Below are positions 55,041-63,747 of a DNA stretch of 64,000 nt, in pieces. The notes under the pieces were generated by a model. It searched no databases, was not told the origin of the DNA, and worked only from the letters and a program-made list of their open reading frames with translations. Origin of the DNA: Sedimentitalea arenosa. Lineage in GTDB: Bacteria > Pseudomonadota > Alphaproteobacteria > Rhodobacterales > Rhodobacteraceae. Positions within the stretch are counted from its first letter, which is position 1. Each line of letters begins with the position of its first letter. Made by a program: the position numbers and the translations under genes. The stretch is taken from NCBI RefSeq assembly GCF_016428585.1, contig NZ_JAELVR010000010.1, positions 155,872 through 219,871 of the forward strand. The letters are read 5' to 3'.

Positions 55041-55831
55041 CCGCGCGCCTTGCGCACCATGCCGCGGGCCGGGTCATAGCCGATCAGGCTGCCCGCCATG
55101 AACACTGCGAACGCCAGCACCACCCACAAGAGCGCCATGCCGTTGAAGCTTTCATAGAGAGCGAAACGGATCAGTTCGACCGCGTGGGTGAACGGGTTGA
55201 AGGCGCAGATGTCGCGCAGAAGGGTCGAGCTTTCGGCCATCTTCCACAACGGGTAGAGCGCGCTCGACAGGAAGAACATCGGGAAGATCACAAAGTTCAT
55301 CACGCCCGCAAAATTCTCGAGCTGCTTGATCGTCGACGAGATCAGCAGGCCAAGCGCGCCCAGCATCAGCCCTGTCAGGATCAACACGGGGAACAGGTAG
55401 ACATAGCCCATCAGCGGCATGGTGATCCCGAACGCCGCCGAGATCGCCAGGAACACGTAAACCTGCAGGATCGACACCGCGACGCCCGCCATCAGCTTGC
55501 AGAACAACAGCCACCAGCGCGGCAAACGGCTGGTCAGCAGCAGGCGCATCGAGCCCATCTCGCGGTCATACACCAGCGAGAGCGAGGACTGCATCCCATT
55601 GAAAAGCTGGATCATGCCGCAGAGGCCGGGGACGATATAGACCTCGTAGGTGATGTAGGTCTGGTAGGGCGGAATGATCGACAAGCCCAAAGCGGCACGA
55701 AAGCCCGCGGCGAAGACGACCAACCAGACCAATGGCCGCACGAGGGCGGCGAGGAAGCGACTGCGCTGGTTCATGAAGCGCATGGCTTCGCGCAGCACGA
55801 TGGCGCGCAGCGCAACGAGATAGGCGATCAT
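55037..55831 (-). CDS. ABC-2 type exporter permease
   Basis: 264 aa with about six membrane segments and the ABC-2 fold: MNQRSRFLAALVRPLVWLVV near the start, and NFAGVMNFVIFPMFFLSSAL in the middle, the conserved permease signature. It pairs with the ATP-binding protein whose stop overlaps its start by four bases. A related permease-ATPase pair is part of PQQ-dependent alcohol-oxidation gene clusters, as I recall the families, but no PQQ or dehydrogenase gene is seen here. The cargo is unknown. Confidence 0.88.
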   Translation of the reverse strand: MIAYLVALRAIVLREAMRFMNQRSRFLAALVRPLVWLVVFAAGFRAALGLSIIPPYQTYITYEVYIVPGLCGMIQLFNGMQSSLSLVYDREMGSMRLLLTSRLPRWWLLFCKLMAGVAVSILQVYVFLAISAAFGITMPLMGYVYLFPVLILTGLMLGALGLLISSTIKQLENFAGVMNFVIFPMFFLSSALYPLWKMAESSTLLRDICAFNPFTHAVELIRFALYESFNGMALLWVVLAFAVFMAGSLIGYDPARGMVRKARG

Positions 55832-56550
55832 GCGGCCTGCTCGCGCGCGGTCATGGCCATGAAGGCATCTGTCAGGCTGCCTGTGCCGGCGATGCTGGCC
55901 GCCGTGCCCTGTGCGCGCACCTTGCCCTGATGCAGCACCACGACCTCGTCCGTCTCGCGGATCTCGTCGACCAGATGGGTGGCCCAGAAGACCAGCAGGC
56001 CGGTGTCGGCAAGGTCGTGAACATGGGCGGTGATCGCCTGACGGCTGGCGGTGTCCAGTCCCACGGTGGGTTCGTCCAGCAGCAGAACCTTGGGGTCATG
56101 AATCAGCGCGCGGGCAATCTCCATCCGGCGTCGGTGGCCGCCGTTCAACGCGCGGGCCTTCTCGCGGGCGCGTTCGCGCATGTCGAGCCGGTCCAGCGCT
56201 GCGTCGATGTTCTTTTGCGCGGCCTTCCCCGACAAACCCTGCAGTGCCGCGAAATAGCGCAGGTTCTGCAACACGGTCATGTCGAGGTCGAGCGTCTGTT
56301 GCTGGAACACCACCCCGATGCTGGCCAGCGCGCCGCGCGGGTCGCTGGCGATGTCATGCCCGGCCACGGTGATCGTTCCGTGACGTGTCACCAGAAGCCG
56401 GGTCATCAGGGAAAACAGCGTCGATTTGCCAGCGCCGTTCGGGCCGAGCAAGGCGCAGAAGCGCCCCGCGTCGAGCGCGAACGAAACGTCATCCAACGCC
56501 CGCTTGGCGCCATACTGATAGGTCACATCATGGACCTCAAGCATGGTCAT
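55828..56550 (-). CDS. ABC-2 exporter ATP-binding protein
   Basis: 240 aa. Walker A LLGPNGAGKSTLFSL, Q-loop VVFQQQTLDLD, a degenerate signature LNGGHRRRMEIARAL in place of LSGGQ, and Walker B VLLLDEPTVGLD are present, ending in the His switch WATHLVDEI. The GGHRRR signature resembles the PQQ-linked ABC ATPases (TIGR03864-type), from memory of that family. It drives the permease next door. It starts 6 bases after the small periplasmic protein's stop. Confidence 0.9.
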   Translation of the reverse strand: MTMLEVHDVTYQYGAKRALDDVSFALDAGRFCALLGPNGAGKSTLFSLMTRLLVTRHGTITVAGHDIASDPRGALASIGVVFQQQTLDLDMTVLQNLRYFAALQGLSGKAAQKNIDAALDRLDMRERAREKARALNGGHRRRMEIARALIHDPKVLLLDEPTVGLDTASRQAITAHVHDLADTGLLVFWATHLVDEIRETDEVVVLHQGKVRAQGTAASIAGTGSLTDAFMAMTAREQAA

Positions 56551-56556
56551 GCGCGA

Positions 56557-56988
56557 CTACTCGATGATGATTTCGACCCGCTGGCTCTCGCCGGTCGATC
56601 CCGGTTGCTTCAATTCATAACGGCCGGGCTTGATCGCGATGAACTCGATTTCCATCGTGCCGGCCTCGTCGAATTCGACGCTGTCGATGCCCAGCGGGCG
56701 GATTTCAAGACCGTTGATGACGATCTCGTTGATCCAGATGGCACGGAAGAAGCCAGCGCCTTCCAGCGCCAGTTCACCGGTACCGTCGGATTCGATCTCG
56801 ATCTCATAGGCGGTGCCGGATTTCAGCATCAAAGGCGCTTCGGCAATAGGCTTGCCGACCGAGAGGGTCAGTTCCGGCAGATCTTCCTTGTTGGAACTGG
56901 ACAGGAGTCCCGCGAAGCCCAAGTCGTGGGCTGCCAGGGGCGCGGCGAAGAATGTTGCGGCAAGGCCGGCGTAGATTGCGGTTTTCAT
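56557..56988 (-). CDS. small secreted beta-rich protein next to an ABC-2 exporter
   Basis: 143 aa from MKTAIYAGLAATFFAAPLAA, a signal peptide cleaved before HDLGF; the open frame extends upstream without conservation. The mature protein is acidic and beta-rich: TAYEIEIESDGTGELALEGA, then IWINEIVINGLEIRPLGIDS and a final strand pair, like a cupredoxin-type sandwich. No Cys is present and the His/Met ligands of a copper centre are not evident, so metal binding is unlikely. It is the first gene of the exporter run and may be its periplasmic partner. Function is unknown. Confidence 0.78.
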   Translation of the reverse strand: MKTAIYAGLAATFFAAPLAAHDLGFAGLLSSSNKEDLPELTLSVGKPIAEAPLMLKSGTAYEIEIESDGTGELALEGAGFFRAIWINEIVINGLEIRPLGIDSVEFDEAGTMEIEFIAIKPGRYELKQPGSTGESQRVEIIIE

Positions 56989-57169
56989 TGTTGAAGAGGC
57001 TCCCTGCATTTCGTTGGATTTCAACTCGCGTGAGCATTTCACGTGAGACGCGGACGTCAAGCAACACCAAAGGCGCAGAGACTCGTCCCCCGTGGACCAT
57101 CGTTTTTGCCATTGCGGAAACGCACCGGTTCCATGACACTCCGCGGCATGACGTATGAAAAGACCCAAC

Positions 57170-57187
57170 GGCCGAGAAGTCTCGGCC
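57170..57187. repeat. short palindromic hairpin before the dipeptidase gene
   Basis: GGCCGAG (57170-57176) pairs with CTCGGCC (57181-57187) around AAGT. It lies 22 bases before the dipeptidase start. It could be an operator or a leader hairpin; nothing more can be said. Confidence 0.35.
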
Positions 57188-57209
57188 ACGGAATATCGCG
57201 GCCCAGGCC

Positions 57210-58259
57210 ATGACGGCGTTCCCGGTTTTCGACGGCCATAACGATCTCGTGCTCAGGCTCCTCAAAGGCGACGCGACCGCAGAGGGCGTGGCCAACGGCC
57301 TGAACGATGGCCATATCGACAAGCCCCGGGCCGTGAAGGGCGGGTTCGCCGGCGGCATGTTCGCGATCTATGTCCCAAGCCCGCGCGACGCCGCCGCGCG
57401 CGAAGACGAGATGCAGAAGCCCTCCTACGACCTTCCCCTGCCCGACCCTCTTGATGAGGATTTCGCGGTCGGCTGGACCGAACGCGGCTTTGACGCGCTG
57501 GACGATCTGGAACGCGTCGGCGCGGTGCGGATATGTCGGACAGTGGACGAGATTTCCGCGACCCTCGGCGCGGCGGAAATGGCCGCCGTCGTCCATATCG
57601 AGGGCGCGGAAGCCATCGACCGCGACTTTGCACGGCTTCACGCCTATCACGCACGCGGGTTGCGCTCGCTCGGGCCGGTCTGGAGCCGCGAGACGATCTG
57701 GGGCCACGGTGTGCCGTTTCGCTTTCCGTCCGACCCCGATATCGGCCCCGGGCTGACCGACGCGGGCAAGGCGCTGGTGCGCGAATGCAACCGGCTGCGC
57801 ATCCTGATCGACCTGTCGCACCTGAACGCCAAGGGGTTCGACGACGTGGCGCGGATCAGTGACGCGCCGCTGGTCGCGACCCATTCAAACGCCTGGGCAG
57901 TGACGCCGCATTCACGCAATCTGACCGACCGGCAACTGGACGCGATCCGCGACAGCGGCGGCATGGTGGGAATCAACTTCGCCAGTGCCTTCCTGCGGCC
58001 GGACGGCCAGATGAACGACGATTTCGGTCTTGACATAGTCCTAAGACATTTTGACCATTTGGTCGAAAGACTGGGAGAAGACCGGGTGGGGATCGGGTCG
58101 GATTTCGACGGCGCGCTGGTTCCTAAACCGATCACCGATTGTGCAGGTCTGCCCAATCTGGTCGCGGCCCTGCGCACCCATGGGGCTGACGACGCGCTTT
58201 TGAAAAAGGTAACGCATGGTAACTGGTTGCGTGTCCTGCGCTTGACGTGGGGCGACTAA
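57210..58259 (+). CDS. membrane-dipeptidase family (renal dipeptidase-type) metallopeptidase
   Basis: 349 aa. The zinc ligands of the amidohydrolase barrel are visible: HxD in FDGHNDLVLRLL, the bridging Glu in VVHIEGAEAID, and His in VATHSNAWAVTPHSRN. Family enzymes split L-X/D-X or L-L dipeptides. There is no signal peptide, so it is probably cytoplasmic. It precedes a peptide ABC importer by 26 bases on the same strand, so imported dipeptides are the likely substrate. Confidence 0.9.
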   Translation: MTAFPVFDGHNDLVLRLLKGDATAEGVANGLNDGHIDKPRAVKGGFAGGMFAIYVPSPRDAAAREDEMQKPSYDLPLPDPLDEDFAVGWTERGFDALDDLERVGAVRICRTVDEISATLGAAEMAAVVHIEGAEAIDRDFARLHAYHARGLRSLGPVWSRETIWGHGVPFRFPSDPDIGPGLTDAGKALVRECNRLRILIDLSHLNAKGFDDVARISDAPLVATHSNAWAVTPHSRNLTDRQLDAIRDSGGMVGINFASAFLRPDGQMNDDFGLDIVLRHFDHLVERLGEDRVGIGSDFDGALVPKPITDCAGLPNLVAALRTHGADDALLKKVTHGNWLRVLRLTWGD

Positions 58260-58285
58260 ACAACAAACGAACAGGGAGTGTTCAC

Positions 58286-59887
58286 ATGACGAACCGATTG
58301 AGTTTCGCAGCCGCGGCCGCCGCAGCACTGATCATGGCCAGCGACATGGCGCCGGCCTTTGCCGAAACACCGCCGAACATGCTGGTGATCGCCAACCGGA
58401 TCGACGACATCAAGACCTTTGACCCGGCGGAAAGCTTCGAGTTCGCAGGTGCCGATGTCAGTCGCAACGTCTATGAGAAGCTGGTCAATTTCGATCCGCT
58501 GGACCTCGACGCCGGCTATCAGCCCCAGCTTGCGGAAAGCTGGGACATCTCGGAGGACGGAAAAACCGTCACCTTCACCATGGCCGAGGGTCACGTATTT
58601 TCGACCGGCAACCCCGTAACGGCAAAGGATGCCGAGTTCTCGTTGCGCCGCGCGGTGCTTCTGAACAAGACCCCGTCCTTCATCCTGACCCAGTTCGGTT
58701 TCACCCCCGAGAACGTGGAAGAGACCATCGTCGCCACCGATGACAAGACGCTGGTGTTGACGCTGGACAAGCCCTACGCGGTCTCGTTCGTGCTGAACTG
58801 CCTCACCGCCACCATCGGCGGCATCGTCGACATGAAGGCGGCGATGGAGAACGAGGTGGACGGCGACATGGGCAACGAATGGCTGCGCACCAACACCGCG
58901 GGATCGGGCCCCTACAAGGTCGTTGACTGGAAGCCCAGCGAAAGCGTTTTGATGGACCTGAATCCGAACTATCACGGCGACGCCCCGGCGATGGAGCGGG
59001 TTATCGTTCAGCACATCCAGGAAAGTGCCACCCAGCGTCTGCAGTTGGAACGCGGCGATATCGACGTCGCGCGCAACCTCTCGCCCGAGGACGTGGCAGG
59101 TCTGGACGGAGTCGACGGCGTCAAGGTCGTGGACGAACTTCGAGGGCGCCTGATGTACTGGGCGGCGAACCAGAAGAACGAGATGCTGTCCGATCCCAAG
59201 GTTCTGGAAGCTTTGAAATGGGCCGTCGATTACGACGGCATGTCGGGATCGTTCCTGAAGGGACAATACACCGTGCACCAAGCCTTCCTGCCGCTGACCT
59301 TCCTCGGCGCGCTGGAGGACAAGCCCTATTCCTTTGACATGGAGAAGGCAAAGGCGGCGCTGGCGGAGTCGAACCACCCCGACTGCGGCCCGATCAAGAT
59401 CTCGGTGCGCGAAGCACAGGAGCGGCTGGACATCAGCCAATCGCTGCAGAACACTTGGGGCCAGCTGGGCTGCGAGGTCGAACTGATCGTTGGAACCGGT
59501 GCGCAGACACTCGACCGTTATCGCGCGCGTGAGCATGACATCTACATGGGCGCCTGGGGCCCCGACTATCCCGACCCGAACACCAACGCCGCGACCTTTG
59601 CGCAGAACCCGGACAACGCCGACGAGGCCGGCAACACCGGCTATCTGGCGTGGCGCAACGCCTGGGACATTCCGGAGATGAGCGAGAAAACCCTCGCTGC
59701 GGTGGTCGAGAACGACACCGAGGCCCGCGCCCAGATGTATCGCGACATCCAGGCCGAGCATCAGCAGACCAGCCCCTTCGGCGTCATGTTCCAGCAGATC
59801 GAGCAGAACGGAATGCGCTCGAATGTCGAAAACTTCGTGGCCGGTGGCGCGACCACGGCGGTGTCCTACTGGGTCATCACCAAGTAA
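58286..59887 (+). CDS. peptide/oligopeptide ABC transporter substrate-binding protein
   Basis: 533 aa from MTNRLSFAAAAAAALIMASD, a signal peptide cleaved around AFAETPP; GGGAG lies upstream. The mature part is SBP family 5: TFDPAESFEFAGADVSRNVY, LAESWDISEDGKTVTFTMAE and AVDYDGMSGSFLKGQYT. It binds peptides, or in some relatives opines or nickel, in the periplasm. It begins the five-gene importer (SBP, two permeases, two ATPases), and its stop lies directly before the permease start. Confidence 0.93.
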   Translation: MTNRLSFAAAAAAALIMASDMAPAFAETPPNMLVIANRIDDIKTFDPAESFEFAGADVSRNVYEKLVNFDPLDLDAGYQPQLAESWDISEDGKTVTFTMAEGHVFSTGNPVTAKDAEFSLRRAVLLNKTPSFILTQFGFTPENVEETIVATDDKTLVLTLDKPYAVSFVLNCLTATIGGIVDMKAAMENEVDGDMGNEWLRTNTAGSGPYKVVDWKPSESVLMDLNPNYHGDAPAMERVIVQHIQESATQRLQLERGDIDVARNLSPEDVAGLDGVDGVKVVDELRGRLMYWAANQKNEMLSDPKVLEALKWAVDYDGMSGSFLKGQYTVHQAFLPLTFLGALEDKPYSFDMEKAKAALAESNHPDCGPIKISVREAQERLDISQSLQNTWGQLGCEVELIVGTGAQTLDRYRAREHDIYMGAWGPDYPDPNTNAATFAQNPDNADEAGNTGYLAWRNAWDIPEMSEKTLAAVVENDTEARAQMYRDIQAEHQQTSPFGVMFQQIEQNGMRSNVENFVAGGATTAVSYWVITK

Positions 59888-60946
59888 ATGGCACAGAGCC
59901 AGACACACGGGGAGGGGCGGCAGACGCTGTCCCTCCCTCCTTGGTTCAAGAGGTTGCTCGCGACACTTGCGACAGTGGCGGCGACGATCCTCGGCCTGCT
60001 CTTCGTGACCTTCATGATCGGTCGCGTGATGCCGATCGACCCGGTTCTTGCAGTGATCGGCGAACGCGCGACGCAGGCGCAATATGACGAGACCTTCCGC
60101 GAGCTCGGGCTCGACAAGCCACTCATGGTGCAGTTTGGCATCTATGTCGGTGACGTGCTTCTGGGCGATTTCGGCAAGTCGATCCGTACCGGGCAGGAAG
60201 TGGCCACCGATATCGGCCGCGTGTTCCCGGCCACCCTGGAACTGGCAACGCTCGGCACCCTGATCGGCGTCATCCTCGGCGTCCCGCTGGGCGTCATTGC
60301 CGCCGTGCGGCGCGGCAGCTGGATCGACCAGGTCGCCCGCTTCGTCGGCCTGATCGGCTATTCCATGCCGATCTTCTGGCTCGGCCTCGTCGGGCTGCTC
60401 GTGTTCTACGGCATTCTCGGCTGGGTGTCGGGACCGGGGCGCGTCGGCATCTTCTATCAGGGCATCGTCGAGCCTATCACCGGAATGCTGCTGGTCGACA
60501 GTGCGCTGCGCGGCGAATGGGCTGTCTTCCGCAACGCCTTTTCTCATATCATCCTGCCCGCGTCGCTGCTGGGATATTACTCCATGGCCTATATTAGCCG
60601 CATGACACGGTCCTTCATGCTTGAACAACTGGGCTCGGAATATGTCACGACTGCCCGCGTCAAGGGCCTGTCGGAATGGCAGGTGGTCTGGGGCCATGCC
60701 TTCCGAAACATTCGTATTCAACTGGTCACCGTGATCGCGCTGGCCTACGCCAACCTGCTGGAGGGGTCGGTCCTGACCGAGATCATCTTTGCCTGGCCCG
60801 GCATCGGCAGCTACATCACGACCTCGCTTCTGGCCAACGACATGAACTCGGTTCTTGGCGGCACCATCGTGATCGGAGTGATCTTCGTGGGCATCAACAT
60901 CTTCTCGGACATTCTGTACCGTTTCTTCGACCCGAGGGCGAAATGA
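59888..60946 (+). CDS. peptide ABC transporter permease (DppB-type)
   Basis: 352 aa. It starts right after the SBP stop. The DppB/OppB pattern includes FREMGLD-like FRELGLDKPLMVQFGIYVGD early on and the EAA cytoplasmic loop YVTTARVKGLSEWQVVWGHAF. Six membrane helices are expected. It forms half of the inner-membrane channel with the next gene, which overlaps it as ATGA. Confidence 0.92.
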   Translation: MAQSQTHGEGRQTLSLPPWFKRLLATLATVAATILGLLFVTFMIGRVMPIDPVLAVIGERATQAQYDETFRELGLDKPLMVQFGIYVGDVLLGDFGKSIRTGQEVATDIGRVFPATLELATLGTLIGVILGVPLGVIAAVRRGSWIDQVARFVGLIGYSMPIFWLGLVGLLVFYGILGWVSGPGRVGIFYQGIVEPITGMLLVDSALRGEWAVFRNAFSHIILPASLLGYYSMAYISRMTRSFMLEQLGSEYVTTARVKGLSEWQVVWGHAFRNIRIQLVTVIALAYANLLEGSVLTEIIFAWPGIGSYITTSLLANDMNSVLGGTIVIGVIFVGINIFSDILYRFFDPRAK

Positions 60947-61857
60947 ACGGGACGGCGGGATGGCGCGACTGGCTGCTGACCGACGAACCGGCTTCGCGCC
61001 GGCAAGCGCGGCTGTCGTCCTGGTACAAGGGCTGGCTGACCTTCCGCTCGAACACGCTGGCGATGCTCGGGCTGGGGGTTCTTCTGTTCCTGATCCTCGC
61101 CGCGATCTTCGCGCCCATCCTGGCGACGCATGATCCCTTCGCGCAGGATCTCGGCAACCGCCTGCTCGCACCGGGAGAACAGGGACATTTCTTCGGCACT
61201 GACAGCCTGGGTCGGGACATCTATTCGCGCATCCTCTACGGCGCGCGCATCTCTATCTACATCGTCCTGCTTGTCGTGATGGTGGCGCCCGTGGTCGGGC
61301 TGATCATGGGAACGGTCGCCGGCTATGCGGGGGGCTGGATCGACGTGATCCTGATGCGGATAACCGACATCTTCCTGGCCTTCCCGCGCCTGATCCTGGC
61401 GCTTGCCTTCGTGGCGGCGCTGGGGGCCGGGATCGAGAACGCGGTGCTGGCCATATCGCTCACCGCCTGGCCGCCTTATGCGCGGATCGCCCGCGCCGAG
61501 ACCTTGACCATCCGCAATTCGGACTTCATTCACGCGATCCGCCTACAGGGTGCCGGGCCCGTGCGGATCGTGACGCGGCATATCTGGCCGCTCTGCATTT
61601 CATCGCTGGTGATCCGGGTGACGCTGGACATGGCCGGCATCATCCTGACAGCGGCGGGGTTGGGCTTTCTGGGCCTCGGAGCGCAGCCGCCCAGCCCGGA
61701 ATGGGGCGCGATGATCTCGGAAGGGCGCAAGTACATCCTCGATTACTGGTGGGTTGCCACGATTCCGGGCATCGCCATCTTCGCGATCTCGCTGGCCTTC
61801 AACCTCCTGGGTGACGGCCTGCGCGACGTTCTGGACCCCAAGGAGAGCAATTCGTGA
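60943..61857 (+). CDS. peptide ABC transporter permease (DppC-type)
   Basis: 304 aa from MNGTAGWRDWLLTDEPASRR; a long upstream frame is a shadow. The DppC/OppC features are the N-terminal soluble part with FRSNTLAMLGLGVLLFLILA, the HFFGTDSLGRDIYSRILYGA block, and the EAA-like IRNSDFIHAIRLQGAGPVRI. About six membrane helices follow. It overlaps both its neighbours by four bases, so the importer genes are translated in step. Confidence 0.92.
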   Translation: MNGTAGWRDWLLTDEPASRRQARLSSWYKGWLTFRSNTLAMLGLGVLLFLILAAIFAPILATHDPFAQDLGNRLLAPGEQGHFFGTDSLGRDIYSRILYGARISIYIVLLVVMVAPVVGLIMGTVAGYAGGWIDVILMRITDIFLAFPRLILALAFVAALGAGIENAVLAISLTAWPPYARIARAETLTIRNSDFIHAIRLQGAGPVRIVTRHIWPLCISSLVIRVTLDMAGIILTAAGLGFLGLGAQPPSPEWGAMISEGRKYILDYWWVATIPGIAIFAISLAFNLLGDGLRDVLDPKESNS

Positions 61858-62717
61858 CGGATGAACCCCTGCTGGACGTCGAGAACCTGTGGGTCAAGTT
61901 CCACACGCGCACCGGCATCGTCGACGCGGTGCGCGGCATCTCGTTCACGCTGGGGCGCGAGCGGCTGGGGATCGTGGGAGAGTCCGGCTCGGGCAAATCG
62001 ATGACCGGGCGCGCCATCCTGCGGCTGATCCGTCCCCCCGGGCAGATCGAAGCCGACAAGATGGAGATGCACGGCGAAGACATCCTGCACGCCCCGGAAG
62101 ACCGGATGCGACGGCTGCGCGGCGGGCGCGTGTCGATGATCATGCAGGATCCGAAGTTCTCCCTGAACCCGGTGATGACCGTGGGCCAGCAGATGGTCGA
62201 AGCACTGCGCGCGCATGAGAAGGTCTCCAAATCCGAAGCCCGCGAACGTGCTATCGCGATGCTCGACGAGGTTGCGATCCGCGATCCGGAACGAGTTTAC
62301 GGACTGTATCCGCACGAGGTGTCGGGCGGCATGGGCCAGCGCATCATGATCGCGATGATGGTGCTGCCCAATCCTGAAATCCTGATCGCCGACGAACCCA
62401 CATCTGCACTGGACGTATCGGTCCAACTGCAGGTTCTGGAGATCATGAACAAGCTGGTGCGCGATCGCGGGATGGGACTGATCTTCATCAGCCACGACCT
62501 CAACCTGGTGGCGAAGTTCTGCGACCGGATCGTCATCATGTATGCCGGGCGCATCGTCGAAACCTGCAACGCCAGCGAGCTGAAGAACGCCAGCCACCCC
62601 TACACGGTCGGTTTGCTGAACTCTGTTCCCGATCTCGAGAACCCGCGGGAGCGGCTTGACGTGCTGCAGCGCGATCCGACATGGACGGACGCTCCATCGG
62701 TGAGTGCACGGGTATGA
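61854..62717 (+). CDS. peptide ABC transporter ATP-binding protein (DppD-type)
   Basis: 287 aa, GTG start overlapping the permease stop. Walker [16 protein letters not shown], the signature VSGGMGQRIMIAMM, Walker [15 protein letters not shown] and the His switch FISHDLNLVAKF are complete. The C-terminal tail HPYTVGLLNSVPDL is typical of DppD/OppD. It powers import with the DppF-type protein that follows with an ATGA overlap. Confidence 0.93.
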   Translation: MTDEPLLDVENLWVKFHTRTGIVDAVRGISFTLGRERLGIVGESGSGKSMTGRAILRLIRPPGQIEADKMEMHGEDILHAPEDRMRRLRGGRVSMIMQDPKFSLNPVMTVGQQMVEALRAHEKVSKSEARERAIAMLDEVAIRDPERVYGLYPHEVSGGMGQRIMIAMMVLPNPEILIADEPTSALDVSVQLQVLEIMNKLVRDRGMGLIFISHDLNLVAKFCDRIVIMYAGRIVETCNASELKNASHPYTVGLLNSVPDLENPRERLDVLQRDPTWTDAPSVSARV

Positions 62718-63466
62718 GCGATATCTCGATAGAAGGCCTGAATGTCTGGTTCGGCACAAAGGGAGATCGCTCCTACGCAGTGCGCGATGTCAGTTTCGAG
62801 GTCGACCCCGGCGAGAGTTTTGGTCTGGTCGGAGAAAGCGGCTCGGGCAAGTCCACCATTCTGCGCGCCATTGCCGGGCTGATTCCGACCTGGTCGGGGC
62901 AGATGACCGTCGCGGGCGAACCACTGGGCAAGACCAGAAGCAAGGCATTCTACCGCAAGGTGCAGATGGTGTTTCAGGACCCCTATGCCTCACTGCATCC
63001 GCGCCATACCGTCGATCAGGTGTTGTCCGAAGCGATGAAGCTGCATGGCGGCGACAATGTCGACGAGCGGATCGTCAAGCTGCTGAATGACGTCGGGCTT
63101 GGTCCCGGCTTCCGGTTCCGCTATCCGCACCAGATGTCGGGCGGCCAGCGCCAGCGCGTCGCGATCGCCCGTGCGTTGGCGCCAGAGCCGTCGATCCTGC
63201 TTCTGGACGAGCCGACCTCGGCGCTCGACGTGTCGGTGCAGGCCGAGATCCTGAACCTGCTGGTCGACCTTCGGGCCGAACACAAGCTGACCTACCTGAT
63301 GGTCTCGCACGACCTGGGCGTCGTGGGCCATCTCTGCGGCCGCATCGCCGTCATGCGCGACGGACGCTTTGTCGAGACGCTGGGGGTCGAACAGATGCGC
63401 CGGCTGGAGGCAAAGGAAGCCTACACGAAACACCTTCTGGACAGCTCGATCAACTCGGTCCGCTGA
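62714..63466 (+). CDS. peptide ABC transporter ATP-binding protein (DppF-type)
   Basis: 250 aa from [20 protein letters not shown]. It has Walker [15 protein letters not shown], signature [15 protein letters not shown], Walker [15 protein letters not shown] and [12 protein letters not shown]. It is the last gene of the importer. The shorter C-terminus ([10 protein letters not shown]) fits DppF-type subunits. After it come 281 bases without genes and then the insertion-sequence fragment. Confidence 0.93.
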   Translation: MSDISIEGLNVWFGTKGDRSYAVRDVSFEVDPGESFGLVGESGSGKSTILRAIAGLIPTWSGQMTVAGEPLGKTRSKAFYRKVQMVFQDPYASLHPRHTVDQVLSEAMKLHGGDNVDERIVKLLNDVGLGPGFRFRYPHQMSGGQRQRVAIARALAPEPSILLLDEPTSALDVSVQAEILNLLVDLRAEHKLTYLMVSHDLGVVGHLCGRIAVMRDGRFVETLGVEQMRRLEAKEAYTKHLLDSSINSVR

Positions 63467-63747
63467 TCGCTTGATAGTTCGCCTGGTATCGCGCGCGGGT
63501 TCTGGGCCTCCACGAGGGAACGTCCTGCCATTTTCAACGCCATGGATTTGGACCACGATTTTGGCTGTGCAAACTTGGAACCCGCCGAGCATGTATCGAT
63601 GGTAATTCAGTCCGATTCGTCAGATAACTCATTCGACTCTAAAACTAGGTGTTCAGTCCCGGCATTTGGTGGATCGGGTGGAGGATGATGAGTTGGCCCT
63701 ATTTTCATAGACGCGTTGCCCCCTTGCTTTGAGCCGAGGAGGCGACC

